From contig NZ_BAGJ01000029.1 of assembly GCF_000308775.1 (NCBI RefSeq), positions 1 through 64,000 on the forward strand: a DNA stretch of 64,000 nt, written 5' to 3'. Shown here one piece after another: positions 27,143 through 36,400 of the stretch. The DNA is from Nocardia testacea NBRC 100365. Lineage in GTDB: Bacteria; Actinomycetota; Actinomycetes; Mycobacteriales; Mycobacteriaceae. Positions within the stretch are counted from its first letter, which is position 1; each line of letters starts with the position of its first letter. A program made the position numbers and the translations under genes. The notes under the pieces are model-generated. The model made no database searches, was not told where the DNA came from, and saw only the letters and a list, made by a program, of their open reading frames with translations.

Positions 27143-28999
27143 ATGACGGTGGAGGCTGCGCCGCTGTCGGCGGCGGAGACGGGCAACCGGGCCCCGCGCG
27201 CCCAGCAGAAGGCGCAGAAGCGGCGAGAAGCACTGGCGCGCAAGCAGATCCTGGCCCCGGTGAACGGGGCGCTCACGGTGGCGAGCGTAATCGTCGCGGT
27301 GGCGTCGGTCGCCGCTGTCGTGCCGTTCGTGCTTATCGTCGAAGCCTGCCGGGAACTGCTGGCCGACCGGATCGATACCGACCGGGTGTGGGCGCTGCTG
27401 TGGGCCGCCGTGCTCGTGCTGGTGGTGCGCGGGCTGCTCCAGGCGGTCGCGCTGACCTGGTCGCACCACGTGGACGGCGGTTTCCAGTTGGCGGTCCGGC
27501 GCTCGCTCGCGGACAAACTCACCCGGGTTCCGCTGGGCTGGTTCTCCGAACGCACCTCCGGCGATATCAAGAAGTACCTGCAGGACGATGTCGAGGCACT
27601 GCACTATCTCGTCGCCCATGCCCGGCTCGATTTCGTCGGCGGCCTCGTGGTCCCGCTGGTCACCCTGCTCTACCTGTTCACTGTGGACTGGCGGCTCACC
27701 CTGGTGCTGCTGGTCCCGTTGCTGGCGTATGCGATATCGCTGAGCCGGATGATGGATCGGACCAGCCGTGATCGCCTCGCGGTGTACAGCCGCTGGGAGC
27801 GGCGGGTCCAGACCGCGGCCATCGAATTCGTGGACGGCATCCAGGTGGTGCGGGCCTTCGGCCAGGCGGGCAAGGCGCATCACGAGTTCCAGGCGGCGGT
27901 GGACGGGCAGACGGCCGCGTTCACGCGCTGGAAGACACCGATGATCCGGCTGCAGGCCGTCTCCGATATCACCGTCGCGCCGGTCTTCGTCATGTCGGTG
28001 ATCGTGCTCGCCGGGCTGGCGGCGGTGGGCCTGGACCGGGCGCAGCCCCTGGACCTGCTGCCCTTCCTGCTGGTCGGGCTCGGGCTGGGGAGTTCGCTGC
28101 TGGGGCTGGGCTATGGCGGGCAGGCCCTGCGGGAGGCCGGGGCGGCCGCGGTGCGGTTGTACGAGTTGCAGCAGACTCCGGAACTGGCCACCGGCGCGCT
28201 GGATGCGGCCACGGTCGCCACCGCGCCGACCGAACCGGGTGTGGTCCGGTTCGAAGGTGTGGCGTTCGGATACCGCGAGGACCACCAGGTGCTGCGCGAT
28301 ATCGATCTGGAACTGCGTCCCGGTACGCTCACCGCCCTGGTGGGGCCGAGTGGCTCGGGTAAATCCACGCTGGCCAAACTGCTGCCCCGCTTCTACGACG
28401 TCGACGCCGGCCGGATCACCATCGGGGGCCGCGATATCCGCGATATCCCCGCGGCGGAGCTGTATCGCACAGTCGGATTCGTCTTCCAGGATGTCCGGCT
28501 GATCCGCGGTTCGGTCCGGGACAATCTGCTGCTGGCCCGCCCCGACGCCGATGTCGCGACGCTGGAGGCGGCCGCTCGGGCGGCGCAGATCCACGATCGC
28601 ATCACGGCGCTGCCCCGGGGATACGACTCCGAGATCGGCGTGGATGCCAGTCTGTCCGGCGGCGAGGCGCAACGCCTGTCGATCGCCCGGGCGCTGCTGG
28701 CCGATACGCCGGTGCTGGTGCTCGACGAGGCCACCGCCTTCGCCGACCCCGAGTCCGAAGCCGCGGTCCAGGACGCGTTGGCCCGGCTCGTGGCGGGTCG
28801 CACCGTGCTGGTGATCGCGCACCGGCTGCACACCATCACCGGCGTGGACCGGATCGTGGTGCTGGAGAACGGGTCTCTGGTCGAACAGGGCGACCATGCC
28901 CGCCTGCACACCGCGGGCGGAACCTACCAGCGGTTGTGGGAGATCAACGAGGCCGCGCTCGGCGCGGTCGAGGCGGCGGAGAGCGGGAACATCCGATGA
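27143..28999 (+). CDS. irtA: IrtA-like ABC transporter, membrane-ATPase fusion
   Basis: A 618-residue half-transporter: about six transmembrane helices in residues ~35-310, then an ATPase domain with Walker A GPSGSGKST, signature LSGGEAQRLS and Walker B VLVLDEATAF. Exporter-type fold, like IrtAB, which imports ferric mycobactin/carboxymycobactin. Unlike mycobacterial IrtA there is no N-terminal siderophore-interacting domain; it is encoded divergently at 26275. GGCGAGGAT precedes ATG 27143. It is coupled to the next gene by an ATGA overlap. The name is by analogy. Confidence 0.85.
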   Translation: MTVEAAPLSAAETGNRAPRAQQKAQKRREALARKQILAPVNGALTVASVIVAVASVAAVVPFVLIVEACRELLADRIDTDRVWALLWAAVLVLVVRGLLQAVALTWSHHVDGGFQLAVRRSLADKLTRVPLGWFSERTSGDIKKYLQDDVEALHYLVAHARLDFVGGLVVPLVTLLYLFTVDWRLTLVLLVPLLAYAISLSRMMDRTSRDRLAVYSRWERRVQTAAIEFVDGIQVVRAFGQAGKAHHEFQAAVDGQTAAFTRWKTPMIRLQAVSDITVAPVFVMSVIVLAGLAAVGLDRAQPLDLLPFLLVGLGLGSSLLGLGYGGQALREAGAAAVRLYELQQTPELATGALDAATVATAPTEPGVVRFEGVAFGYREDHQVLRDIDLELRPGTLTALVGPSGSGKSTLAKLLPRFYDVDAGRITIGGRDIRDIPAAELYRTVGFVFQDVRLIRGSVRDNLLLARPDADVATLEAAARAAQIHDRITALPRGYDSEIGVDASLSGGEAQRLSIARALLADTPVLVLDEATAFADPESEAAVQDALARLVAGRTVLVIAHRLHTITGVDRIVVLENGSLVEQGDHARLHTAGGTYQRLWEINEAALGAVEAAESGNIR

Positions 29000-30732
29000 T
29001 CAAGAAACTGCTCGCGCTGGTCCCCGGCGAATTCGCTCCGCTCACCCCCAAACTGTTCGCCGCGATCATCGGTCAGGCGCTGTGCCAGGCGCTGGCGTAT
29101 CTGCTGCTGGTCCCGGTGCTCGAGGCCCTGTTCGGCGACGACTTGCCGCGGGCCTGGTTCTGGGCGCTGCTGATGCTGGTCGCGGTCGGCGCGGTGGCCG
29201 TGTTCGGTTACCTCCAGACGGTCTTCGGTCTGCGTATCGCGGTGGGTATGCAGCGGGGCCTGCAGACCCGGATCGGCGATCATCTCAATGCCCTTCCACT
29301 GGGCTGGTTCGAGACCCACGGTGCCGGGCCGCTGTCGCGGCTGACGGTGGAGAACGTGCGCGAGATCCAGCAGGCGCTGGCCTATCTGATGGCGAAGGTG
29401 CTCAACAGCATCGTGGTGCCGATCGCCGTGGCGGTGGGGATGTTGTTCGTGGACTGGCGGATCTCGCTGGCGATGCTGCTGTCCGCACCGGTGCTCTTCG
29501 TCGTCAACGCGCTGGCGGCGCGGTCCTACGCCGCTTCGGACGCGCGGGCCCATGCGGCGGCGGCCGAGGCCGATGCGCGCGTGGTGGAGTTCGCGCAGGC
29601 CCAGCCGGTGCTGCGGTCGCTGGGCGCGGTCGGCGCCGGAAACCGGGCGTTGGACGCCGCGCTGGCCGAACAGAAGTCGGCGTCGGCGAAGCTGGTCTTC
29701 GCGTCGGTGCCCGGGCTCATCGTGTTCTCACTGTGCATCCAGGCGGTGTTCCTGGTGCTCGCCTATATCGTGGTGAACCGGGTGACCGGTGGTTCGATCT
29801 CGGTTCCGGCGGCGATCGCGCTGATCGCGGTGAGCGCGCGGTTCATCGAGCCGCTGAATCTGGCCGCGCAACTGGGCAACGGCCTGCGCGGCGCCGGCGC
29901 CGCGGTCGACCGGGTGACCGAACTGCTGAGCGAGCCGACGCTGCCGGAATCGCGGGAACCGGTCGTACCCGGTGCACCCGGAGTCGAGTTCCACGATGTC
30001 GGTTTCTCCTATCGCCCGGGTGAACCGGTGCTCTCCGGCCTGACCTTCAGCGTGCCGCCCGGGACCACCACGGCCGTGGTCGGCCCGAGCGGTGCCGGTA
30101 AGACGACGCTGCTCCGGCTGGCCGCGCGGTTCTACGACGTGGAGTCCGGACGCGTCGTGGTCGCCGGGCACGACGTCCGTGAGCAGCCGTCGGAGACGCT
30201 GCTGAGCCGGCTGTCGCTGGTGTTCCAGAACGTCTACCTGTTCAACCGGTCGGTGGCCGAGAACATTCGGATCGGCCGGTTGGACGCCACCGACGAGGAA
30301 GTACGCCGGGCCGCGGTCGCCGCCCGGGTGGACGAGATCACCGACCGCCTGCCCGACGGCTACGAATCGCCGGTCGGCGAGGGCGGTTCGCTGCTGTCCG
30401 GAGGTGAGCGGCAACGGGTTTCGATCGCACGGGCGTTGCTCAAGGACGCGCCGATCGTGCTGCTGGACGAGGCGACCAGCGCACTGGACCCGCACAGCGA
30501 GGCGTCGGTGGTGCGGGGTATCCACGAGCTCACCCGCGGTAAGACGGTGATCGTGGTGGCGCATCGACTGGGCACCATCGCGCACGCCGATCAGATCCTC
30601 TTCCTGGATGCGGGTCGCATCGTCGAACGCGGCACCCATACCGAACTGCTGGCGCTGGGTGGCCGCTACGCCGATTTCTGGAACGAACGGTCGCGGGCCG
30701 GTGGCTGGCGGCTGGAACAGCCTGTGGGATAG
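28996..30732 (+). CDS. irtB: IrtB-like ABC transporter, membrane-ATPase fusion
   Basis: A 578-residue second half-transporter (start ATG 28996 in the ATGA overlap). The membrane domain spans residues ~20-290; the ATPase has GPSGAGKTT, LLSGGERQRVS and IVLLDEATSALD. It should form a heterodimer with the preceding protein for ferric-siderophore uptake. Both motif sets look catalytically complete. The longer open frame from 28936 is an overlap with the upstream gene. Confidence 0.87.
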   Translation: MIKKLLALVPGEFAPLTPKLFAAIIGQALCQALAYLLLVPVLEALFGDDLPRAWFWALLMLVAVGAVAVFGYLQTVFGLRIAVGMQRGLQTRIGDHLNALPLGWFETHGAGPLSRLTVENVREIQQALAYLMAKVLNSIVVPIAVAVGMLFVDWRISLAMLLSAPVLFVVNALAARSYAASDARAHAAAAEADARVVEFAQAQPVLRSLGAVGAGNRALDAALAEQKSASAKLVFASVPGLIVFSLCIQAVFLVLAYIVVNRVTGGSISVPAAIALIAVSARFIEPLNLAAQLGNGLRGAGAAVDRVTELLSEPTLPESREPVVPGAPGVEFHDVGFSYRPGEPVLSGLTFSVPPGTTTAVVGPSGAGKTTLLRLAARFYDVESGRVVVAGHDVREQPSETLLSRLSLVFQNVYLFNRSVAENIRIGRLDATDEEVRRAAVAARVDEITDRLPDGYESPVGEGGSLLSGGERQRVSIARALLKDAPIVLLDEATSALDPHSEASVVRGIHELTRGKTVIVVAHRLGTIAHADQILFLDAGRIVERGTHTELLALGGRYADFWNERSRAGGWRLEQPVG

Positions 30733-30803
30733 CGGAATCGGCGGTAGCGGGCGTGTCGCCACCCGGCGGGTGGAGAACGCGCGCGGCCCACCGCGGAAGT
30801 GTG

Positions 30804-30822
30804 TTAGCTTAGCCTAAGCAAT
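30804..30822. promoter_or_regulatory. DtxR/IdeR-type iron box
   Basis: TTAGCTTAGCCTAAGCAAT matches 15 of 19 positions. First of two boxes before the 30937/30993 unit. Confidence 0.75.
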
Positions 30823-30871
30823 TCTTACCGGAGTGCCCGGGCGCGATCTGGAGAATCGCCCTCTTGCAATG

Positions 30872-30890
30872 TAAGGTAAGCCTAAGCTTG
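30872..30890. promoter_or_regulatory. DtxR/IdeR-type iron box
   Basis: TAAGGTAAGCCTAAGCTTG matches 14 of 19 positions; it is 68 bp downstream of the previous box and 47 bp before the small ORF. Confidence 0.65.
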
Positions 30891-30936
30891 ACGCTGGTTC
30901 GGTCCCCGCGGCCGTCCGAGCAGTAGAGGAGAACCG

Positions 30937-30996
30937 GTGACCGATCCATGTGTATCGGCTCCGGCTCCACTGTCCGTAGCAGGAGGTGACCGATGA
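30937..30996 (+). CDS. Possible 19-residue leader peptide
   Basis: GTG 30937 has AGAGGAGA 4-5 nt upstream, a strong ribosome binding site, and opens a 19-codon frame (MTDPCVSAPAPLSVAGGDR). Its TGA overlaps the ATG of the next gene. Either it is a coupling leader or it has no function; there is no homology I recognise. Confidence 0.4.
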   Translation: MTDPCVSAPAPLSVAGGDR

Positions 30997-32045
30997 CCGT
31001 CGTCGACGATATCAGGGGTATCGCGCCACTGGTCGTGCCCAGCCCGACGGCTGTCGAGCGCGAACGGATACTGGGCGAATGGGCGACGGGCGTCGAACCC
31101 GGTGATGTCTGTGCGCTGGTCACCGTGATCCGGCACGGCCGCATGGTCCCGGAGAGCCGGGTGGCCGCGCGCTGCGCGGACGGTGTGCTGACCTACGGGG
31201 ACCTGTTCGGCGGCACCGACCGCTTCCGGGGTGTGCACCGCTCGTCCGCCGTCCCCACCGCGACCGGCGTCGCCGCCCTGCTCGCCGAATTCCTCACCGC
31301 CTCGCGGGTCGGTGTCGGACGGTTCGGTGGGCACGGGTTGCTGCTGGGCGCCGACGCCCTCGCGGTGGCCGTCGCCGACCGGCGCGGTGTCGCCGCAGAT
31401 CGTCGCCTGCGCCGCGTCGACCCCGCTTCCCGGCCCGCGGATGTCCGCCTCCTGGCCCTGCCGTGGAGTGATCCGCAGAATGCCGCCGACCTGCTGGCGG
31501 CCTGGTCCGCCGGCGCCTCCGTGGTGATCCCGACCGAGACCCAGCGCCGGGATCCGGCGCTGCTGGCCGGTCTGATCGAGTCCTACGGCGTGACCCAGGT
31601 GGTCGCGGACGCCGAACTGCCGGTTCTGCTGATGGCCGAGGGGGTCGAGCTGCTGCCGACCGTGGCCCGCTGGGACCTGGTCGGTACCTACGGTGGCTCC
31701 GCGCTGATCGAAGCCGTGCGCTGCCTGTCGCCCGATGCGGTGGCGACCGTGGCCTTCCATTCGCGCGCGTACCTCGGCGCGGTCGCCCGCGGTCCGCTCG
31801 CGCCCACCGGATGGACCCGGCCCGTACCCGGTGCGAAGGTGCTCGTGCTCGAGGAAGGCCGGCTGGTGCCCCCCGGAGTGGTCGGCGATGTGTACGTCGG
31901 TGGCCGGGCGCTCGCGGCGGAGCTGGCCGACGGCGGCGACCGGGACCGGTTCACGGCGGACCCGTACGAACCCGGCGCCCGGCTGTTCCGGACCGCGCAG
32001 CGTGGCCGCTGGACCGCGGAAGGCCGGCTGATCATCGAATCGTGA
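30993..32045 (+). CDS. Stand-alone degenerate adenylation-domain protein in the siderophore locus
   Basis: A 350-residue protein whose second half resembles an NRPS adenylation domain: VPPGVVGDVYVGGRAL and TADPYEPGARLFRT match the A6 to A7 region. The phosphate-loop motif (TSGSTGxPKG), the YGPTE motif and the A8-A10 subdomain are absent, so ATP-dependent activation is not expected. GGAGGTGACCG precedes ATG 30993. It lies between the transporter genes and the formyltransferase, behind two iron boxes, so iron-regulated expression is likely. It could act as a structural partner or be a relic. Its general form resembles the protein at the left edge. Confidence 0.7.
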   Translation: MTVVDDIRGIAPLVVPSPTAVERERILGEWATGVEPGDVCALVTVIRHGRMVPESRVAARCADGVLTYGDLFGGTDRFRGVHRSSAVPTATGVAALLAEFLTASRVGVGRFGGHGLLLGADALAVAVADRRGVAADRRLRRVDPASRPADVRLLALPWSDPQNAADLLAAWSAGASVVIPTETQRRDPALLAGLIESYGVTQVVADAELPVLLMAEGVELLPTVARWDLVGTYGGSALIEAVRCLSPDAVATVAFHSRAYLGAVARGPLAPTGWTRPVPGAKVLVLEEGRLVPPGVVGDVYVGGRALAAELADGGDRDRFTADPYEPGARLFRTAQRGRWTAEGRLIIES

Positions 32046-32159
32046 GGACCGGGTGATCTCATCCGGTGGTCGCCGGAGTCACCGTGTTCGCCGATCGATC
32101 GAAACTTCTCCGGCCTGCCGGAGGTGTTCCGACCAGATATCCACAGATGGGGTTTCTTC

Positions 32160-33101
32160 ATGCGTATCGTCTCGTTCGGGTTCCAGACCTGGGGGCGTAG
32201 GACTCTGCAGGCGTTGATCGACTCCGAACACGAGGTGGTACTCGCCGTCACCCATCCCGCCAGTGCGGATTCCTACAAGGGGATCTGGTCGGATTCGGTG
32301 GAGGAGCTGGCCCGCGAGCACGGGATCCCGGTCCATCTGACCGAGCGCGCCGATGCCGCGACCATAGACCTGGCCAAGCGGGCCGAACCGGATGTCATCG
32401 TGGTGAACAGCTGGTACACCTGGATGCCGCCGGAGCTGTACAACATGCCCACCCACGGCACTCTCAATCTGCACGACTCCCTGCTGCCGAAATTCACCGG
32501 CTTCTCGCCGGTGCTGTGGGCGCTGATCAGCGGTGCCACCGAGTTCGGGTTGACGGTGCACCGGATGGACGAGCAGCTCGACACCGGCGATATCCTCGTG
32601 CAGCATTCGCTGCCCATCGGACCCACCGCCACCGGCACCGAATTGGTGCTCGCGGGTATGGAACTCATTCCCGGGGCCGTGCACGAGGCGCTGGCCGCGC
32701 TCGAATCCGGTACCGCGCAATGGCGGCCGCAGGACAAGGCGGCGCGCACCTACTTCCACAAGCGTTCGGACCGGGACAGCCGGATCGACTGGCGGGCGCA
32801 CGCCGCCGATCTGGAGCGGTTCGTCCGGGCGCTGTCCGCGCCCTATCCCCGCGCGTTCACCTATTACCGCGGTCAGCGGATCGAGGTGCTGGAATCGGCC
32901 GTGTCGTCCGCGCGCTACGGCGGTACGCCGGGCCGGGTCATCGTGCAGGAGGGCGGGGGTGTCGTCGTATGCGGGCCGGACGCCTACCGCGGCGACAACC
33001 ACGGATTGCTGATCACCCTCGTCCGCGATGCCGACGGGGCCGAACACAGCGGTGCCGAATTCTTCCGGCGCGGAGGGTATCTCACCGACGCTCCCGAGTG
33101 A
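32160..33101 (+). CDS. Formyltransferase (Fmt-like), probable N6-hydroxylysine N-formyltransferase
   Basis: A 313-residue 10-formyl-tetrahydrofolate-dependent formyltransferase. The active-site triad of the family is visible: Asn and His in LNLHDSLLPKF and Asp in DEQLDTGDIL. The C-terminal domain (RIDWRAHAADLERFVRAL) follows. ATG 32160 starts at the conserved MRIVSFG; the open frame to 32124 adds 12 residues. A house-keeping Met-tRNA role is less likely in this location. N-formylation of N6-hydroxylysine would make the hydroxamate ligand found in formobactin-type siderophores. The exact acceptor is inferred. Confidence 0.85.
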   Translation: MRIVSFGFQTWGRRTLQALIDSEHEVVLAVTHPASADSYKGIWSDSVEELAREHGIPVHLTERADAATIDLAKRAEPDVIVVNSWYTWMPPELYNMPTHGTLNLHDSLLPKFTGFSPVLWALISGATEFGLTVHRMDEQLDTGDILVQHSLPIGPTATGTELVLAGMELIPGAVHEALAALESGTAQWRPQDKAARTYFHKRSDRDSRIDWRAHAADLERFVRALSAPYPRAFTYYRGQRIEVLESAVSSARYGGTPGRVIVQEGGGVVVCGPDAYRGDNHGLLITLVRDADGAEHSGAEFFRRGGYLTDAPE

Positions 33102-33435
33102 GGTCACCGGCCGCCGGTTTCGGTCGGCTCCCGCACTCGGCCGGCGTCACCGCCGCTTCCGCGCGACCGTTGTCGGATGGGTGCCGATGACCGTGGTATC
33201 CGCCGGACCGGAAATTCCGGTGGTTGTCGGCGACCGCGGTGACAGAGCTGCTGTCGGCTCTCTTGCGCCGTGCCGACCGTCGACCCTCGGCCCTCGACCG
33301 CGGTGAGCGGGTCGTCGGACCGGTTCGTGGTGCGAAAAACTTCGCCGAATCCATTTACGTAAGGTTAGGCAACCCTATGTAAATGGGTTACGCTGCTTGC
33401 GCGGCATTTCCGCGCAGGACGAAGGAGTGGCAGCG
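33102..33435. promoter_or_regulatory. Intergenic promoter region of the Cy-A synthetase
   Basis: No gene is recognised. It contains the iron box at 33360 within a longer palindrome, and the ribosome binding site GAAGGAG (33421-33427). Confidence 0.55.
33351..33386. promoter_or_regulatory. Iron box inside an 8-bp inverted repeat
   Basis: The box TAAGGTTAGGCAACCCTAT (33360-33378; 15 of 19) is flanked by CCATTTAC (33351-33358) and its exact complement GTAAATGG (33379-33386). It is 50 nt before the synthetase start. Confidence 0.7.
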
Positions 33436-36400
33436 GTGATGGAGTCAGGGCAGCAAGTCTCGGCGGTGGATATCGACGAGGTCCGGGCCGCGGTCGCCGA
33501 ACAATTGGGTGTCACCCTGGACGATGTCACGGCCGAGGCGGATCTCATCCAGCTCGGCCTGGATTCCATTCGCACCATGAAGCTCGCGGGCCGATGGCGT
33601 AAACGGGGCCACGCGGTCAACTTCGCCCAACTGGTCGCGGCGCCGACCGTCGCGGATTGGTACCGCCTGCTCACCGCCGCGGGGCAGCCGGAAAAGGCCG
33701 GCGCGGACCCACGGGCCGGCATGGCCGAGCCGGCCCCGGAGCCGGCTGCGACGGGCGAATCACCCGAGTTCTCCGCGGAATCCGAACCGTTCCCGCTGGG
33801 GCCCATGCAGCACGCGTACTGGATCGGCCGATCCGATGAGCAGGAACTCGGTGGTGTCGCCGCCCATCTGTACGTCGAGTTCGACGGCGACGCGGTCGAC
33901 CCGCGACGACTCGAACGCGCGGTATCGGAACTGGTTGCCGCCCATCCGATGTTGCGTACCAGAGTGCTGCCCGACGGCACCCAGCAGACGCTGCCCGAGC
34001 CCGGCCGGCCGGTGTTCGCGGTCGTGGACCTGCGGGCGGAGACCGCCGAGGCGGCCGAGGCCGAGCTGGCACGGGTGCGCGACCGGATGACCCATCAGCG
34101 GCTGGCGATCGACGCCGGGCAGATGCTGGACGTGGTGCTCAGTCGGCGCCCCGGCGGCCGTACCCGGCTGCATCTGGACGTCGATATGATCGCCGGCGAC
34201 GCGATGAGTTATCGCATCCTGATCGCCGATCTGGCCGAGCTCTACCACGGGCGTGGAGTTCCCGCGCAGACCTACAGTTACCGGCGATACCGCACCGAGC
34301 GGGTCATCGATACGGCGGCCCGGGAGCGCGACCGGCAGTGGTGGCAGGACCGGCTCGCCACGCTGCCGGGCGCCCCGGAACTCCCGGCCGCGCCGGCCGG
34401 TCGATCCGCGGGCGGACGCCGCACGGTCCGCTACAACCATTGGCTCGCGCCCGAGGACCGGCAGCGCCTGCTCGCGGCCGCCCACGAGCGCGGTATCACC
34501 CCGGCCATGGCGCTGGCTGCGGTATTCGCCGAAACCATCGGCGGCTGGTCGGCGCAGAGCCGATTCCTGCTCAATGTCCCGCTGTTTTACCGGGAGCCGG
34601 TCCATCCCGGAGTGGACCGCGTGGTGGGCGACTTCAGCTCCTCGATCATGCTCGAGGTGGATGTCACCGAGAACGTGACCGTCACCGAACGGGCCCGGGC
34701 GTTACAGCGTTCGATGCACGAAAGCGGGACGCACACCGCGTATTCGGGATTGGAGGTGCTGCGCGATCTGGGGCGATATCGCGGGGAGCCGGTGCTGGCG
34801 CCCGTTGTCTACACCAGCGCGCTGAATCTGGGCGAACTCTTCGCCGATACCGTCACCGAGACGTTCGGCGCGCCGGTGTGGATCATTTCGCAGGGTCCGC
34901 AGGTGACCTTGGACGCACAGGTCACCGAGGTGAACGGCGGCCTGCTGCTCAACTGGGACGTGCGCGAATCGGCGTTCCCGGCCGGCATGGTCGAGACGAT
35001 GTTCGCCCGGTACACCGAGGCGGTGGCGCGGCTGTGTGACGGTTCCGCCGGCTGGGAGGCCGAGGCGCCGGTGCGGCTGCCGGTGGCGCAGGCCCAAGTA
35101 CGGGCGAAGGTCAACGCCACCGCCGGGCCGGTGAGTGGTCGTGCCCTGCACCAGGGCTTCTTCGATCTCGCCGCGACGGAACCCGGACTGCCGGCGGTGG
35201 TGTGGACACGTGACGGGGTCGACGGCGGCCTGACCTACGGCGAACTGGCCGGGCGGGCGCTGGCGGTGGCCGGTGCGCTGCGCGACGCGGGAGTGACCGC
35301 CGGGACCACGGTGGCGGTACAACTGCCCAAGGGAGCCGATCAGATCGTCGCGGTACTGGGCGTGCTGGCCGCCGGCGGTGCCTATGTTCCGATCGGTTTC
35401 GACCAGCCGGCCGGTCGTCGCGCCGAGATCCTGCGCACCGGCGATATCACGGTGGCGCTGACGGTGGACGGCGCCGATATGGGTGACGAGGCGATCCGCG
35501 CGCTGCCGCTGGCCGCGGCCACGCAGTACACGCAGCCGTTGCCGGCGCCGGTCACAATGGACCCGGCCGCCCTCGCCTACATCATCTTCACCTCGGGCTC
35601 GACCGGTGTGCCCAAGGGCGTGGAGGTTTCGCACGCCGCCGCGATGAACACCATCGACGCGGTGAACGACTGGTTCGAGGTGGGCCGCGCCGACCGCGTC
35701 CTGGCCCTGTCGGCCCTGGAATTCGACGCCTCGGTCTACGACATCTTCGGTATGTTCGCCGCGGGCGGCTCGATCGTGGCGGTGGATGCCCGGCAGCGCG
35801 CCGAGGCGACCTCCTGGGTGGAGCTGCTGGTCCGGCACCGGGTCTCGATTCTGAACTGCGTACCCGCCATGCTCGATATGATCCTCGAGATCGGTGGGGC
35901 CGGACTCGGCGATTCCTTGCGCGCGGTCACGCTCGGCGGGGACTGGGTGGGCGCCGATCTGGCTCGCCGGCTGGCGCGGCAGGTGCCCGGCTGTCGGTTC
36001 GCCGGCCTGGGCGGCGCCACCGAAACCGCCATCCACAACACCATCTGCGAGGTCGCCGAGCCGCCGGAGCACTGGTCCACGGTGCCGTTCGGGGTGCCGT
36101 TGCGCAATGTGCGCTGCCGGGTGGTCTCGGCGGCCGGCCGGGACTGCCCGGACTGGGTGCCCGGTGAATTCTGGGTGGGCGGAGCGAATGTGGCCATCGG
36201 CTATCGCAACGACCCCGAGCGGACCGCCGAGCGCTTCGTCGAACACGATGGACTGCGCTGGTACCGAACCGGTGATATGGCACGGTACTGGCCCGACGGC
36301 ACCATCGAATTCCTCGGGCGTGCCGATCACCAGGTGCAGATCCGCGGCTACCGGGTGGAACTCGGCGAGGTCGAGACCGCGTTGCGGACCGTCCCGGGGG

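Noticed and set aside
28936..28995. Upstream extension of the IrtB-like protein
   Set aside because: The extension overlaps the end of the IrtA-like gene. ATG 28996 gives the coupled ATGA junction and a normal N-terminus.
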